Source of the DNA: Betaproteobacteria bacterium RIFCSPLOWO2_02_FULL_67_26
Lineage (GTDB): Bacteria; Pseudomonadota; Gammaproteobacteria; Burkholderiales; SG8-41
Assembly: GCA_001771935.1 (NCBI GenBank)
Contig: MERD01000024.1
Span: 38,402 to 72,792, forward strand
DNA length: 34,391 nt
Reading direction: 5' to 3'
Below the pieces are notes generated by a model that saw nothing but the letters and a program-made list of their open reading frames with translations, had not been told where the DNA came from and ran no database searches. Position numbers and translations under genes: made by a program. Below, one piece after another: positions 1 to 7,661 of the stretch (within the stretch, counting starts at the first letter, position 1; each line of letters begins with the position of its first letter).

Positions 1-710
1 AGCCCGGCAAAGCTGCTGTGGGGATTCCACAGCCACGACAGGGCCATCAGCAGCAGCGCGATCGCGAACAGTGTCTGGGCGAGCGCGAGCGGGTAATTGC
101 CGTGGCTCACCTGCTTCACGACGAAACTGCCCAGCACCAGCGCGGCGACCAGCAGGAACAGGATCACGCTGTAGAAGAGATCCACCGCGACCGGTGTCGT
201 CGTGCGACCCACTTCGACGCGGATCAGGAGAATGGCGATCGGCAGCGCCGGCAGGCCGTACTGCACCAGCAGCGTGAGCGCGTCCTCGAAAGCCTGCCCG
301 GGAAAAAGGTGGGGCACGACCCAGATCAACAGCATGGACAGCAGGTACAGCGCCGCCAGCATCGACACCAGGCGCTGCCGCCGCTCGGAGATGCCGGGGA
401 CCGAGCCGCCGATCAGCCCGAACAGCACCGCGAGCCACACCGCCATCAGCCACCAGCTGTTCCACGCCGCCAGCAGGAACCCGACGATGACCACCAGGAA
501 CGCATAGCGCGACTCGACGTTGGCTTCGCCGCGCCACACCGGCTGCCACATCAGGAACAGGCCGAATTGCGCGAGCAGGAAAGCGCGCGACCACCACTCG
601 GTTATGCCCCAGGCCAGGGCGGCGTGCAGCGCGAGCAGCATCAGCCCGAGCCACCACTGCGGATGGGCCGTGACCAGGCGGCCCTGCGCGCCCGCCGTCG
701 CCACGCTCAT
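1..710 (-). CDS. Membrane sensor region of a probable histidine kinase (5' part only)
   Basis: A continuous leftward reading frame begins at an ATG at 708-710 and runs off the left edge without a stop, giving 236 codons. A GGAG ribosome-binding motif lies just upstream of the ATG. The product is very hydrophobic, with about seven or eight candidate membrane helices, many Trp residues (a WRGE loop, a WNSWW patch) and the end WNPHSSFAGL at the window edge. No catalytic domain lies inside the window. From memory, integral-membrane N-terminal regions of this kind precede the kinase core in a group of betaproteobacterial sensor histidine kinases; that assignment is inference. It is transcribed divergently from the ABC-type permease gene. 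It could instead be a stand-alone membrane protein. The existence of the gene is well supported, its function only moderately. Confidence 0.6.
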   Translation of the reverse strand, partial: MSVATAGAQGRLVTAHPQWWLGLMLLALHAALAWGITEWWSRAFLLAQFGLFLMWQPVWRGEANVESRYAFLVVIVGFLLAAWNSWWLMAVWLAVLFGLIGGSVPGISERRQRLVSMLAALYLLSMLLIWVVPHLFPGQAFEDALTLLVQYGLPALPIAILLIRVEVGRTTTPVAVDLFYSVILFLLVAALVLGSFVVKQVSHGNYPLALAQTLFAIALLLMALSWLWNPHSSFAG

Positions 711-722
711 GGCACGCTCCGC

Positions 723-743
723 GCCCGGCCTTGCGGGCCGGGC
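723..743. repeat. Perfect 8-bp inverted repeat in a divergent promoter region
   Basis: GCCCGGCC at 723-730 and its reverse complement GGCCGGGC at 736-743 flank a 5-nt loop. The pair lies in the 70-bp gap between the leftward kinase-like gene and the rightward permease gene. It could be an operator or a transcript hairpin. No T-run follows, so a terminator is unlikely. Confidence 0.5.
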
Positions 744-750
744 CATTCGC

Positions 751-756
751 TATACT
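751..756 (+). promoter_or_regulatory. Candidate -10 element (TATACT) for the permease gene
   Basis: TATACT lies 25 bp upstream of the ATG at 781 and is the best -10 hexamer in the divergent gap. The only -35-like hexamer seen, TTGCGG at 731-736, is just 14 bp away and lies inside the inverted repeat, so the promoter is tentative. Confidence 0.35.
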
Positions 757-780
757 GTTTCATCAGGCCGGTATTGTTGC

Positions 781-1551
781 ATGGATTCCCGAATCGCGAC
801 CATCGCGCGCTATACGCTGCTGGAGGCGGTGCGCACCCGCCTGCCGGCCCTGCTGCTCGTCACCTTGCTCGCGCTCCTGGCGGCGAGCTTCTTCATCGAA
901 GCCATATCCGTTGCCGAGGGCGCGCGGCTGCAGGCGGGGTTCTATGCCGCCAGCATGCGGCTCGCCTGCGTTTTCATCGCGGGGCTCTACGTGCTCGTGA
1001 GCGTGACGCGCGAATTCGACGACAAGGGCCTCGACGTGCTGCTGGCGCTCGATTTGCCGCGATCGCATTTGGTCCTCGGCAAGCTCGCCGGATTCCTGGC
1101 GATCGGCGCGCTCATCGCCGTCGCCGCCGCCCTCCCGCTCGCGTTGCTCGCGGCACCGCAGGCCATGCTGCAATGGGCAGCTTCTCTCGCCCTCGAGCTC
1201 GCCGTCATCGTCGCGCTGGCCCTCTTCTGCATCATCACCTTCAACCAGCTCACCCCGGCCGCGAGTTTCCTGCTGGGCTTCTACCTGCTCGCCCGCTCTC
1301 TGACGGCGATACGGCTGATGAGCGCCAATCCCGTGTCCGGGGGGGAAGAGCTGTCCCATCAAGTGATCCATTTTCTGGTCGAAACCCTGGCGCTCGTCAT
1401 GCCGTCGTTCGACGCCTGGACGCAGACCGCCTGGCTGGTCAATGAACCGGCGTCATGGAGCGCCCTGTCCCAGCTGGCGGGGTTGAGCGCGCTGTACGTC
1501 GCGCTGCTCGCCGCGGCGACCATGTTCGATCTCTACCGGAAGAACTTTTAA
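781..1551 (+). CDS. ABC-2-like transporter permease
   Basis: The product has 256 residues and starts MDSRIATIARYTLLEAVRTR, an amphipathic N-terminus typical of ABC-2 permeases, followed by about six hydrophobic segments. Charged loops such as TREFDDKGLDVLLALDLPRS fit the cytoplasmic coupling region of this superfamily. It presumably forms the membrane part of an ABC exporter, but no ATPase gene lies beside it here. It is followed by an unknown single-anchor protein and a prepilin on the same strand, so a role in envelope or pilus function is possible; this is inferred from neighbourhood alone. The family call is fairly good and the substrate is unknown. Confidence 0.65.
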   Translation: MDSRIATIARYTLLEAVRTRLPALLLVTLLALLAASFFIEAISVAEGARLQAGFYAASMRLACVFIAGLYVLVSVTREFDDKGLDVLLALDLPRSHLVLGKLAGFLAIGALIAVAAALPLALLAAPQAMLQWAASLALELAVIVALALFCIITFNQLTPAASFLLGFYLLARSLTAIRLMSANPVSGGEELSHQVIHFLVETLALVMPSFDAWTQTAWLVNEPASWSALSQLAGLSALYVALLAAATMFDLYRKNF

Positions 1552-1557
1552 CGCAAC

Positions 1558-1587
1558 CGCGGATAAACGCGGATGAACGCAGATAGG
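1558..1587. repeat. Three tandem copies of a 10-bp unit
   Basis: CGCGGATAAA (1558-1567), CGCGGATGAA (1568-1577) and CGCAGATAGG (1578-1587) fill most of the 47-bp gap between the permease gene and the next gene. It is one of several short tandem repeats at gene boundaries in this window. Confidence 0.75.
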
Positions 1588-1598
1588 ACCCGGACCGA

Positions 1599-2342
1599 AT
1601 GAAAAAAAGCATGGAACGCGCGATTGGAACGGTACCGCGACCGGTACTCGTGCTGCTCGCCGCGGCGCTGGCGTTACAGATTGGATGGCAGGCGCTGCAG
1701 CCCAAGCCGAGTGCGCGGGCGGAAGCGCTGGGAGCGCCGGCATCGCCGGCAGTGCTGCGGACGCTGGCTTTGGGAGAGCCGATCGCGCTCGCCCAGCTCC
1801 TCACGCTCTACCTCCAGGCGTTCGATAACCAGCCGGGCGTGAGCATCCCGTTTCGCGAGCTCGACTACGCGCGGGTTACTACATGGCTCGAGGCGATACT
1901 CGCGCTTGACGCGGTCGGGCAGTATCCGCTGATGATGGCCTCCCAGATCTACAGCCAGGTGCCGGATGAGGCGAAGCAACGCCACATGTGCGCGTTCGTT
2001 CGCCTCCAATTCGATCGCGATCCGAACCGGCGCTGGCGCTGGCTCGCCCACTGCGCCATCATGGCCAAGCATCGTCTCCACGACGGGCGCCTCGCGTTGT
2101 CCTACGCCGAAGCCATCTCGCGCGAGGCGCGGCTGGCGTCCAACTGGGCCCGCCAGATGCGCATCTTCATCCTCGAGGACCTGGGTGAACGGGAGGCCGC
2201 CACGGTGTTGCTCGGGGGTCTCCTCGCCAGCGGTGAGGTCACCGACCCGAAAGAGCTTCATTTTCTTACTGAAAGGCTGAAGCAACTCAAGGGCGATGGA
2301 AAATCGTCACTCCCGTCGAAAACCCGACAGTCGAATGAGTGA
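1599..2342 (+). CDS. Membrane-anchored protein of unknown function
   Basis: The 247-residue product starts MKKSMERAIGTVPRPVLVLL. It has one hydrophobic N-terminal segment (about residues 13-30), then a soluble region rich in helices with paired Trp/Arg/Ala patterns (WRWLAHCAIMAKHRL, LALSYAEAIS). This is compatible with tetratricopeptide-like helical repeats, but no clear TPR consensus can be drawn. I do not recognise a named family. It lies 47 bp downstream of the ABC-2-like permease and is probably cotranscribed with it. The following prepilin gene has its own promoter. A periplasmic scaffold or accessory role is possible but unproven. Confidence 0.7.
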   Translation: MKKSMERAIGTVPRPVLVLLAAALALQIGWQALQPKPSARAEALGAPASPAVLRTLALGEPIALAQLLTLYLQAFDNQPGVSIPFRELDYARVTTWLEAILALDAVGQYPLMMASQIYSQVPDEAKQRHMCAFVRLQFDRDPNRRWRWLAHCAIMAKHRLHDGRLALSYAEAISREARLASNWARQMRIFILEDLGEREAATVLLGGLLASGEVTDPKELHFLTERLKQLKGDGKSSLPSKTRQSNE

Positions 2343-2463
2343 CCTGGACTACATTCCCTTAGTTTTCAAGCACTAAGTACAAGAATCTCGGGCGTAGTCT
2401 TATCTCCGCTTATATCAAAAATATACAGAAATTACATAAGCTTGCGTACACAAAGGCCCAAAA

Positions 2464-2494
2464 CGTGACATTTTTCACACTGATGTACGTCACG
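2464..2494. promoter_or_regulatory. Dyad CGTGAC-N19-GTCACG upstream of the sigma-54 promoter
   Basis: CGTGAC at 2464-2469 and GTCACG at 2489-2494 form an inverted repeat centred about 70 bp upstream of the expected transcription start of the pilin gene. That is where an activator of sigma-54 RNA polymerase could bind. The 237-bp gap 2343-2579 is visibly AT-richer than the genes around it and also contains a weak 6-bp hairpin at 2358-2377. The activator assignment is inference. Confidence 0.35.
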
Positions 2495-2524
2495 ATGGCA
2501 GCGACATACGGTCGGGACCCTGAC

Positions 2525-2539
2525 TGGTACGCATCTTGC
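2525..2539 (+). promoter_or_regulatory. Sigma-54 (RpoN) promoter of the prepilin gene
   Basis: TGGTACG at 2525-2531, four bases, then TTGC at 2536-2539 matches the -24/-12 consensus TGGYACG-N4-TTGC at every defined position, with the invariant GG and GC 10 bp apart. The predicted start is near 2551, about 29 bp before the ATG at 2580. Sigma-54 control of pilin genes is established in other proteobacteria, and rpoN itself lies at 9109-10542. Confidence 0.8.
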
Positions 2540-2579
2540 GGACTTCGGCCCCACCGGGGATTTTTTGAGGAAATTGACC

Positions 2580-3293
2580 ATGCGTAAACAACAAGCCGGG
2601 TTCACCCTGATCGAGATCGCGATCGTGCTCGTGATTATCGGCCTGCTGCTGGGCGGCGTGCTGAAAGGCCAGGAATTGATCACCAGCGCGCGCGTGCGCA
2701 ACCTGATATCCACTCAGGACGGGATCAAGGCCGCCTATTTCGGCTTTCTCGACCGCTTCAAGGCGCTGCCGGGCGACTATACCCTTGCCACGACGAATAT
2801 CGCGGGCGTGGGCACGGTGGTCACCTGCGGCACTTCCGGCAATGGCAACGGCGACGGCCGGATCCTGGCAGCGGCGAATGAACATATTCTGGCGTGGGAT
2901 CACCTGTCCAAGGCCGGCTTCATGAACGGCTCGTACACCTGCGCGGCAGCCGAGTCCACCGCGACGACGCCGAACAACCCCTACGGCATCCGCATGCAGT
3001 TGGTCTACGATACCGTATACGGCCAGACCGGCGGCGTCACCGGCAGCTCCAATCGCCACAACCTGAAGACCGGTCCGCAGATTCCGGTCGATATCATCGC
3101 CGAGGTGGACCGCAAGATCGACGACGGTTTGCCGTACACCGGCGGCTTCCAGAATTCCCTGTATGCGGGCGGCGGCACGGCGCCGACCGAAGGCGCGGCC
3201 GCTTCACCGGCATGCACCAGCGCCATCGCGGTAACCGGCACCTGGAACGCCATCAACGGCAGCAACAACTGCGGCGGGGCGAGCCTGTTCTAA
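2580..3293 (+). CDS. Type IV prepilin / pseudopilin-like protein
   Basis: The 237-residue protein starts MRKQQAG followed by FTLIEIAIVLVIIGLLLGG. This is a classic short prepilin leader: cleavage falls after Gly7, Phe8 would be N-methylated and Glu12 is the conserved +5 glutamate. The hydrophobic helix that packs in the filament core covers about residues 8-27. The C-terminal head is Gly/Thr/Asn-rich and has four cysteines (CGTSG, YTCAA, ACTS, NNCGG) that could form two disulfides. ATG 2580 was chosen because GAGGA sits 8 bp upstream and the leader has the right length; an in-frame TTG at 2565 would only add MRKLT. It is larger than major pilins usually are, so it may be a minor pilin or a pseudopilin. 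No assembly genes lie in the window. Confidence 0.85.
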   Translation: MRKQQAGFTLIEIAIVLVIIGLLLGGVLKGQELITSARVRNLISTQDGIKAAYFGFLDRFKALPGDYTLATTNIAGVGTVVTCGTSGNGNGDGRILAAANEHILAWDHLSKAGFMNGSYTCAAAESTATTPNNPYGIRMQLVYDTVYGQTGGVTGSSNRHNLKTGPQIPVDIIAEVDRKIDDGLPYTGGFQNSLYAGGGTAPTEGAAASPACTSAIAVTGTWNAINGSNNCGGASLF

Positions 3294-3322
3294 TCAGAAT
3301 CCGGATTCACGAATCAATGTCA

Positions 3323-3350
3323 AACGCCCGCTTCGGCGGGCGTTCTTGTT
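3323..3350. terminator. Rho-independent terminator between convergent genes
   Basis: A perfect 9-bp stem (AACGCCCGC at 3323-3331, GCGGGCGTT at 3336-3344) closed by a TTCG tetraloop is followed on the + strand by CTTGTTTT. It lies between the prepilin gene and the convergent antiporter gene. The T-run makes it stronger for the rightward gene. Confidence 0.85.
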
Positions 3351-3351
3351 T

Positions 3352-5322
3352 TCAGCCCTGTATCAGCTTGATCTCGGCCGCCGCCACGTCCTTCTCGGCG
3401 CCGAGCAGCACCAGCACGTCGCCCTCCTCGACCCGCGTGGTCGGCTCGGGCGCGATACCACGGATGTTGCGCCGGCGCACCGCGGTCACCTCGACGTCGA
3501 GGTTCTGCAGGCCGATGTCGCCCAGCGTCCGGCCGATTGCCGCCGCGCCGGGCGCGACGATCACCGAGTGCAACCGCGGCTGCACGGCTTCCTCCTGGCC
3601 GTCCATCTCGTCCGTGATGCCGCGGAAAAAGCCGCGGAACAGGCTGTAGCGCTGCTCGCGGGTTTCGCGGATCCGCCGCAGCACGCGGTTGAGCGGCACC
3701 CCGAGCAGCATGAGGGCGGTCGAGGCCAGCATCAGGCTGCCCTCCATGATCTCGGCAACGACCTCCGCGGCGCCGGCCTCCTTGAGCCGGTCGATATCCG
3801 TGTCGTCCACCGTCCGCACCACGACCGGCAATCCCGGCCGCAGCTCCTGCACGTGGCCCAGTATCCTCAGCGCCGATGCGGTGTCCGAATAGGTGATCGC
3901 AAGCGCTTTCGCGCGCAGCAGCCCCGCCGCGACCAGCACCTCGCGCCGCGCGGCGTCCCCGAACACCACGCTCTCGCCGGCCGCCGCCGCTTCCCGGATG
4001 CGCTGCGGGTCCACGTCGAGCGCGATGAAAGGGATGGATTCCCGCTCCAGGAACCGCGCCAGGTTCTGCCCGCTGCGCCCGTAGCCGCAGACCACGACGT
4101 GCTGGTCCGTTGCCATCGATTGCACCGCGATGTTGTGCAGCTCCATCGCCCGGTGCATCCAGTCGGACCGGCTCCAGCTGCGCGCGAGCGTCGCGCCGTG
4201 CTCGACGAGCAGGGGCGCGAGCAGCATGGACAGCAGCATCGCGGCCAGCATCGGTTGCATGACCTGCGGCCCGATCAGCGCGAGGTTGTCCGCGCGCGCG
4301 AGCAGCACGAAGCCGAATTCGCCGCAGACCGCCAGCGCGAGGCCGGTGCGCAGCGCGACCGAGGTGTCCGCCCCGAACGCCACGCTCAAGCCGAAGATCA
4401 GCAGCGCCTTCAAGCCCAGCAGGCCCGCGAGCACCAGGAATACCCAGAGCGCCTGGTCGAGCACCACGCGCAGGTCGAGCAGCATGCCGATGGTCACGAA
4501 GAACAGCCCCAGCAGCACGTCGCGGAATGGCTTGATGTCGGTTTCCACCTGGTAGCGGTATTCGGTCTCCGAGATCAGCGTGCCGGCGACGAACGCGCCG
4601 AGCGCGAGCGACAGCCCCGCGATCTCGGTGAGCCACGCGAGGCCCAGCGTGATCAGCAGCACGTTGAGCACGAAGAGCTCGCTGGATTTCTGTCTCGCCA
4701 CCAGGTGAAACCAGCCGCGCATCAGGCGCTGGCCGAGGAACAGCATCAACGCCAGCACCACCAGCGCCTTGGCGAGCGCGAGACCCAGATCGACCGCCAG
4801 CTCCTCCGCGCCGGCCGTCAGCGCCGGGATGAGGATCAGCAGCGGCACCACCGCGATATCCTGGGCGAGCAGGACGCCGATGATCTGCCGCCCGTGGGGC
4901 GAGTTGAGCTCCATGCGCTCCGCGAGCATCTTGGCGAGAATCGCGGTCGAAGACATCGCCAGCACGCCGCCCAGTATCAGGCCCGTCTCCCATCTCGCAC
5001 CGAGCGCGGCGGCAACCGCCCACACGATCAACAGGGTGAGCAGGACCTGCGCGGCGCCGAGCCCGAACACGATGCGCCGCATGGTGACGAGACGGGGCAG
5101 GCTGAATTCGAGGCCGATGCTGAACATCAGGAACACCACGCCGATCTCGGCCAGCCAGCGCGCTTCCGCCGTCTCGGAAATCCACCCCAGGGCATGGGGC
5201 CCGATCGCGACCCCGACGATGAGGTAGCCGAGCATCGGCGGCAACCGCAACGAGCGGAACACCACGACGACCAGCACCGCGGTGGCGAGAAGTATCAATA
5301 CCGATTGAAGGGGCGACTGCAT
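3352..5322 (-). CDS. Kef-type monovalent cation:proton antiporter with RCK domains (CPA2 family)
   Basis: The 656-residue product has about 12 membrane helices in residues 1-380, with the CPA2 ion-pathway motif LLAQDIAVVP (Q154, D155). A TrkA-N/RCK nucleotide-binding domain follows at about 408-525 with the GYGRSG loop at 413-418, and a TrkA-C domain at about 580-655. The architecture resembles KefB, KefC and YbaL and predicts K+ or Na+ efflux coupled to H+ in the inner membrane, gated by a ligand on the RCK domain. Start MQSPLQSVLI is at the first ATG and is followed at once by helix 1. It converges on the prepilin gene through a terminator and diverges from kdsD. A heptamer tandem lies directly before its start codon. 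Subfamily and ion specificity cannot be fixed from sequence alone. Confidence 0.88.
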   Translation of the reverse strand: MQSPLQSVLILLATAVLVVVVFRSLRLPPMLGYLIVGVAIGPHALGWISETAEARWLAEIGVVFLMFSIGLEFSLPRLVTMRRIVFGLGAAQVLLTLLIVWAVAAALGARWETGLILGGVLAMSSTAILAKMLAERMELNSPHGRQIIGVLLAQDIAVVPLLILIPALTAGAEELAVDLGLALAKALVVLALMLFLGQRLMRGWFHLVARQKSSELFVLNVLLITLGLAWLTEIAGLSLALGAFVAGTLISETEYRYQVETDIKPFRDVLLGLFFVTIGMLLDLRVVLDQALWVFLVLAGLLGLKALLIFGLSVAFGADTSVALRTGLALAVCGEFGFVLLARADNLALIGPQVMQPMLAAMLLSMLLAPLLVEHGATLARSWSRSDWMHRAMELHNIAVQSMATDQHVVVCGYGRSGQNLARFLERESIPFIALDVDPQRIREAAAAGESVVFGDAARREVLVAAGLLRAKALAITYSDTASALRILGHVQELRPGLPVVVRTVDDTDIDRLKEAGAAEVVAEIMEGSLMLASTALMLLGVPLNRVLRRIRETREQRYSLFRGFFRGITDEMDGQEEAVQPRLHSVIVAPGAAAIGRTLGDIGLQNLDVEVTAVRRRNIRGIAPEPTTRVEEGDVLVLLGAEKDVAAAEIKLIQG

Positions 5323-5323
5323 T

Positions 5324-5337
5324 CGTCACTCGTCATT
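5324..5337. repeat. Heptamer tandem before the antiporter start codon
   Basis: CGTCACT (5324-5330) and CGTCATT (5331-5337) lie immediately upstream of the leftward ATG. Read leftward the units are AATGACG and AGTGACG. They resemble the heptamers before kdsC and rapZ. Confidence 0.5.
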
Positions 5338-5402
5338 CAAGTGGATGATGCCTTATAGCACGTGAATTGCAAGGCGCGCACCGCGGGACAAGCAGGTGAT
5401 TC

Positions 5403-5411
5403 TGCTATACT
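5403..5411 (+). promoter_or_regulatory. Extended -10 promoter of kdsD
   Basis: TGC-TATACT is an extended -10 motif (TGn plus a near-consensus hexamer). A start 7 bp further on falls near 5418, only about 3 nt before the annotated ATG at 5421, so the transcript could be leaderless. No convincing -35 is seen at 17 bp. Confidence 0.55.
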
Positions 5412-5420
5412 TTCCACGCA

Positions 5421-6425
5421 ATGAAGACGGCATCCAGGAGCGCCGCCCGCGCGCCCAAGGAGAGCGCCGCGCTCGCCATGGCGCGCGAGGTGCTGGAGAT
5501 CGAAGCCAAGGCCATCTCCGATCTCATCGGCAAGCTCGATCAGCGCTTCACGCAGGCCGTGGAACTGATCCTCAACTGCCGCGGGCGCGTGGTGGTGAGC
5601 GGCATCGGCAAGTCGGGCCATATCGCGCGCAAGATCGCCTCCACCCTCGCGAGCACGGGCACTCCGGCGTTCTTCGTCCACCCGGCGGAAGCGAGCCACG
5701 GCGATCTCGGCATGGTGACGCGCGAGGACATGATGATCGCGCTCTCCAACTCGGGAGAGAGCGAGGAACTGCTGGCGATCATCCCGCTGCTGAAGCGCCA
5801 GGGCGCGAAGCTCGTCGCGATGACCGGCAATGACCAGTCCACCCTCGCGCGCGAGGCCGACGTTCACATCTACGCCGGGGCGGAAAAGGAGGCGTGCCCG
5901 CTCAATCTCGCGCCGACCGCGAGCACCACGGCGGCGCTGGCGCTCGGCGATGCGCTCGCCCTGGCGCTGATGCAGGCGAAGGGTTTCACGCGCGACGAGT
6001 TCGCGGCCGCGCACCCGGGCGGTGCGCTGGGACGGCGGCTCCTCACCCACGTGCGCGACGTGATGCGCACCGGCGGGGACGCGCCGCGCATCGCGCACAC
6101 GGCGATGGCGATGGACGGCATGCTCGAGATGTCCCGCGGCCGGATGGGCATGACCGCGGTCCTCGATGACGGCGGGCGGGTCATCGGCATTTTCACGGAT
6201 GGAGACCTGCGTCGCGGGCTGGAAAAGGGCGTGGACCTGCGAACGGCCCGCCTCGCCGATGTCATGACGCGCGGTCCGCGCACCATCGGACCCGACCGGC
6301 TCGCCGTCGAGGCGGTCGAGATCATGGAGCGCTTCAAGGTCAACCAGCTGCTGGTGGTGGATGCGGACCAGAAGCTGACCGGCGCGCTGAATATGCACGA
6401 TTTGTTCCGTGCCAAGGTCATCTGA
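5421..6425 (+). CDS. kdsD: Arabinose-5-phosphate isomerase
   Basis: The 334-residue cytoplasmic enzyme interconverts D-ribulose 5-phosphate and D-arabinose 5-phosphate, the first step toward Kdo for LPS inner core. The sugar isomerase (SIS) domain spans about 50-185 with GIGKSGHIARK and SNSGESEE. The catalytic His is H198 in AAHPGGALGRR. Two CBS domains fill about 210-334 and include GIFTDGDLRR. Length and motifs match KdsD/KpsF. The start is uncertain: ATG 5421 gives the usual N-terminal length but has no Shine-Dalgarno motif, whereas ATG 5478 (M20) has AAGGAG about 13 bp upstream. kdsC and the lpt genes follow on the same strand, the usual betaproteobacterial Kdo/LPS-export order. Confidence 0.95.
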   Translation: MKTASRSAARAPKESAALAMAREVLEIEAKAISDLIGKLDQRFTQAVELILNCRGRVVVSGIGKSGHIARKIASTLASTGTPAFFVHPAEASHGDLGMVTREDMMIALSNSGESEELLAIIPLLKRQGAKLVAMTGNDQSTLAREADVHIYAGAEKEACPLNLAPTASTTAALALGDALALALMQAKGFTRDEFAAAHPGGALGRRLLTHVRDVMRTGGDAPRIAHTAMAMDGMLEMSRGRMGMTAVLDDGGRVIGIFTDGDLRRGLEKGVDLRTARLADVMTRGPRTIGPDRLAVEAVEIMERFKVNQLLVVDADQKLTGALNMHDLFRAKVI

Positions 6426-6467
6426 CCTCGTCAGCCGCTGGCTTCCTCGGTCAGTGGTTCGTGGCTT

Positions 6468-6488
6468 GTGACGGGTGACTCGTGAATG
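6468..6488. repeat. Heptamer tandem that contains the kdsC start codon
   Basis: GTGACGG (6468-6474), GTGACTC (6475-6481) and GTGAATG (6482-6488) are consecutive. The last three bases of the third unit are the first ATG of kdsC. The same GTGASTC-GTGAATG pair recurs at the start of rapZ. Confidence 0.6.
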
Positions 6489-7025
6489 GTGGCTGACATG
6501 AAGAACGTTTACGAGCGGGCGAGAAACATCCGCGTAGCCGCTTTCGACGTCGATGGCGTGCTGACCGACGGCGCGCTCTATTACGCCGGTTCCGGAGAGG
6601 AGCTGAAGGCGTTCGACGTTCGCGACGGTCACGGCCTGAAAATGCTCAAGGACAGCGGCGTGGCGATCGCCATCATCACCAGCCGGAGTTCCCGCTGCGT
6701 CGAGGAGCGGGCGCGCAACCTGGGCGTCGAGCTGCTGTTCCAGGGCGTCGCGGACAAGCTCGCGGCATTCCAGGAGCTGCTCGGCCGCTGCGGCGTCGCG
6801 GCGGCCGCCTGCGCCTTTGTGGGCGACGACGCGGTGGACCTGCCGGTGCTGAAGCGCTGCGGGCTGGCCGTGACGGTCGCCGATGCGCCGGCGCCGATTC
6901 GCCGCGAGGCGCACTACGTTACCCGCGCCCGCGGGGGGCGGGGCGCCGCGCGCGAGGTTTGCGAGCTCATCCTCTATGCCCGGGGATCGGCGGCGGCGCG
7001 GCTTGCCGAAAATGCCGCGAAGTGA
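6486..7025 (+). CDS. kdsC: 3-deoxy-D-manno-octulosonate 8-phosphate phosphatase
   Basis: The product has 179 residues from ATG 6486, or 175 from the second ATG at 6498, which better fits family length. It is a HAD-superfamily phosphatase that removes phosphate from Kdo-8-phosphate in the cytoplasm. HAD motif I is FDVDGVLTDG (Asp21 nucleophile, Asp23 acid/base), motif II is IITSRSS, and motif IV is FVGDDAVDLPVL. There is no large cap domain, as expected for tetrameric KdsC. It lies 60 bp after kdsD. Its initiation region is built from a heptamer tandem and lacks a clear Shine-Dalgarno sequence. Confidence 0.93.
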   Translation: MVADMKNVYERARNIRVAAFDVDGVLTDGALYYAGSGEELKAFDVRDGHGLKMLKDSGVAIAIITSRSSRCVEERARNLGVELLFQGVADKLAAFQELLGRCGVAAAACAFVGDDAVDLPVLKRCGLAVTVADAPAPIRREAHYVTRARGGRGAAREVCELILYARGSAAARLAENAAK

Positions 7026-7064
7026 CAGTCTAGCGGCGCATGACATGGCCCCGGGCGATCGGTC

Positions 7065-7661
7065 ATGACGGGCGACAGGCTGACGGTAGCCGCCCCGTTG
7101 CTGCTCGTCGGGATACTGGCGGCGCTCACTTTCTGGCTCGACCGCGTCGCGCAGCCGCCCGCGCGCGGGCTGGGCGGCAGCCGACACGATCCCGACTACA
7201 TCGTGGATAATCTGTCGGCGGTGCGCATGGGCGAGACGGGCGCGGCAAGCTATACGCTGTCGGCGGTCAAAATGAGGCATTATCCCGACGATGACACCAC
7301 GGTGCTGGCCAACCCGAAGTTCGTGAGCTACCGGTCCGCGAAGGCGTCGGTGACGATCACGGCGAGCCAGGCGGTCGTGTCGGCGAACGGCGAGCACGTG
7401 TATTTCCAGGACGACGTCCGGGTGACGCGTGCCGCCGACCGCGAAACGAGCGAGCTGGTCGTGCGCACCGCTTTTTTGCACGTGATACCCGACCTCAACC
7501 TCGCGCAGACCGACCGGACGGTCACCATCACCGACGCGGCCACGACGGTCACGGCGATGGGCCTGGAACTGAACAGCGAGACCCGCGTCATCAAGTTGCT
7601 CTCCAACGTGCGGGGAGCCTATGAACCGGGCAGGACGCCGCGGAAGGATGGCGGACGGTGA
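7065..7661 (+). CDS. lptC: LPS export system protein LptC
   Basis: The 198-residue product has a single N-terminal membrane helix (about residues 9-25) and a periplasmic beta-jellyroll domain. LptC sits in the inner membrane beside LptB2FG and hands LPS to LptA. Family features are the early YIVDNLSAVRMGETG strand and the conserved region around YPDDDTTVLANPKF. Position between kdsC and lptA confirms the call. Its TGA overlaps the ATG of lptA, indicating translational coupling. lptF and lptG are not in this window. Confidence 0.9.
   Translation: MTGDRLTVAAPLLLVGILAALTFWLDRVAQPPARGLGGSRHDPDYIVDNLSAVRMGETGAASYTLSAVKMRHYPDDDTTVLANPKFVSYRSAKASVTITASQAVVSANGEHVYFQDDVRVTRAADRETSELVVRTAFLHVIPDLNLAQTDRTVTITDAATTVTAMGLELNSETRVIKLLSNVRGAYEPGRTPRKDGGR

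Noticed and set aside
18-780. Rightward frames over the first 780 bp
   Set aside because: The leftward frame from 710 encodes a coherent multi-helix membrane protein with a ribosome-binding site; the rightward frames are Arg/Gln-rich noise.
2358-2377. CTTAGT/ACTAAG hairpin after the unknown anchored protein
   Set aside because: Only 6 bp, AT-containing and without a T-run; too weak to call a terminator.
3346-5358. Rightward open frame of 670 codons opposite the antiporter gene
   Set aside because: It is the antisense of a convincing Kef-type gene; the translation is rich in Gln/His/Arg/Asp without domains, as expected from high-GC antisense frames.
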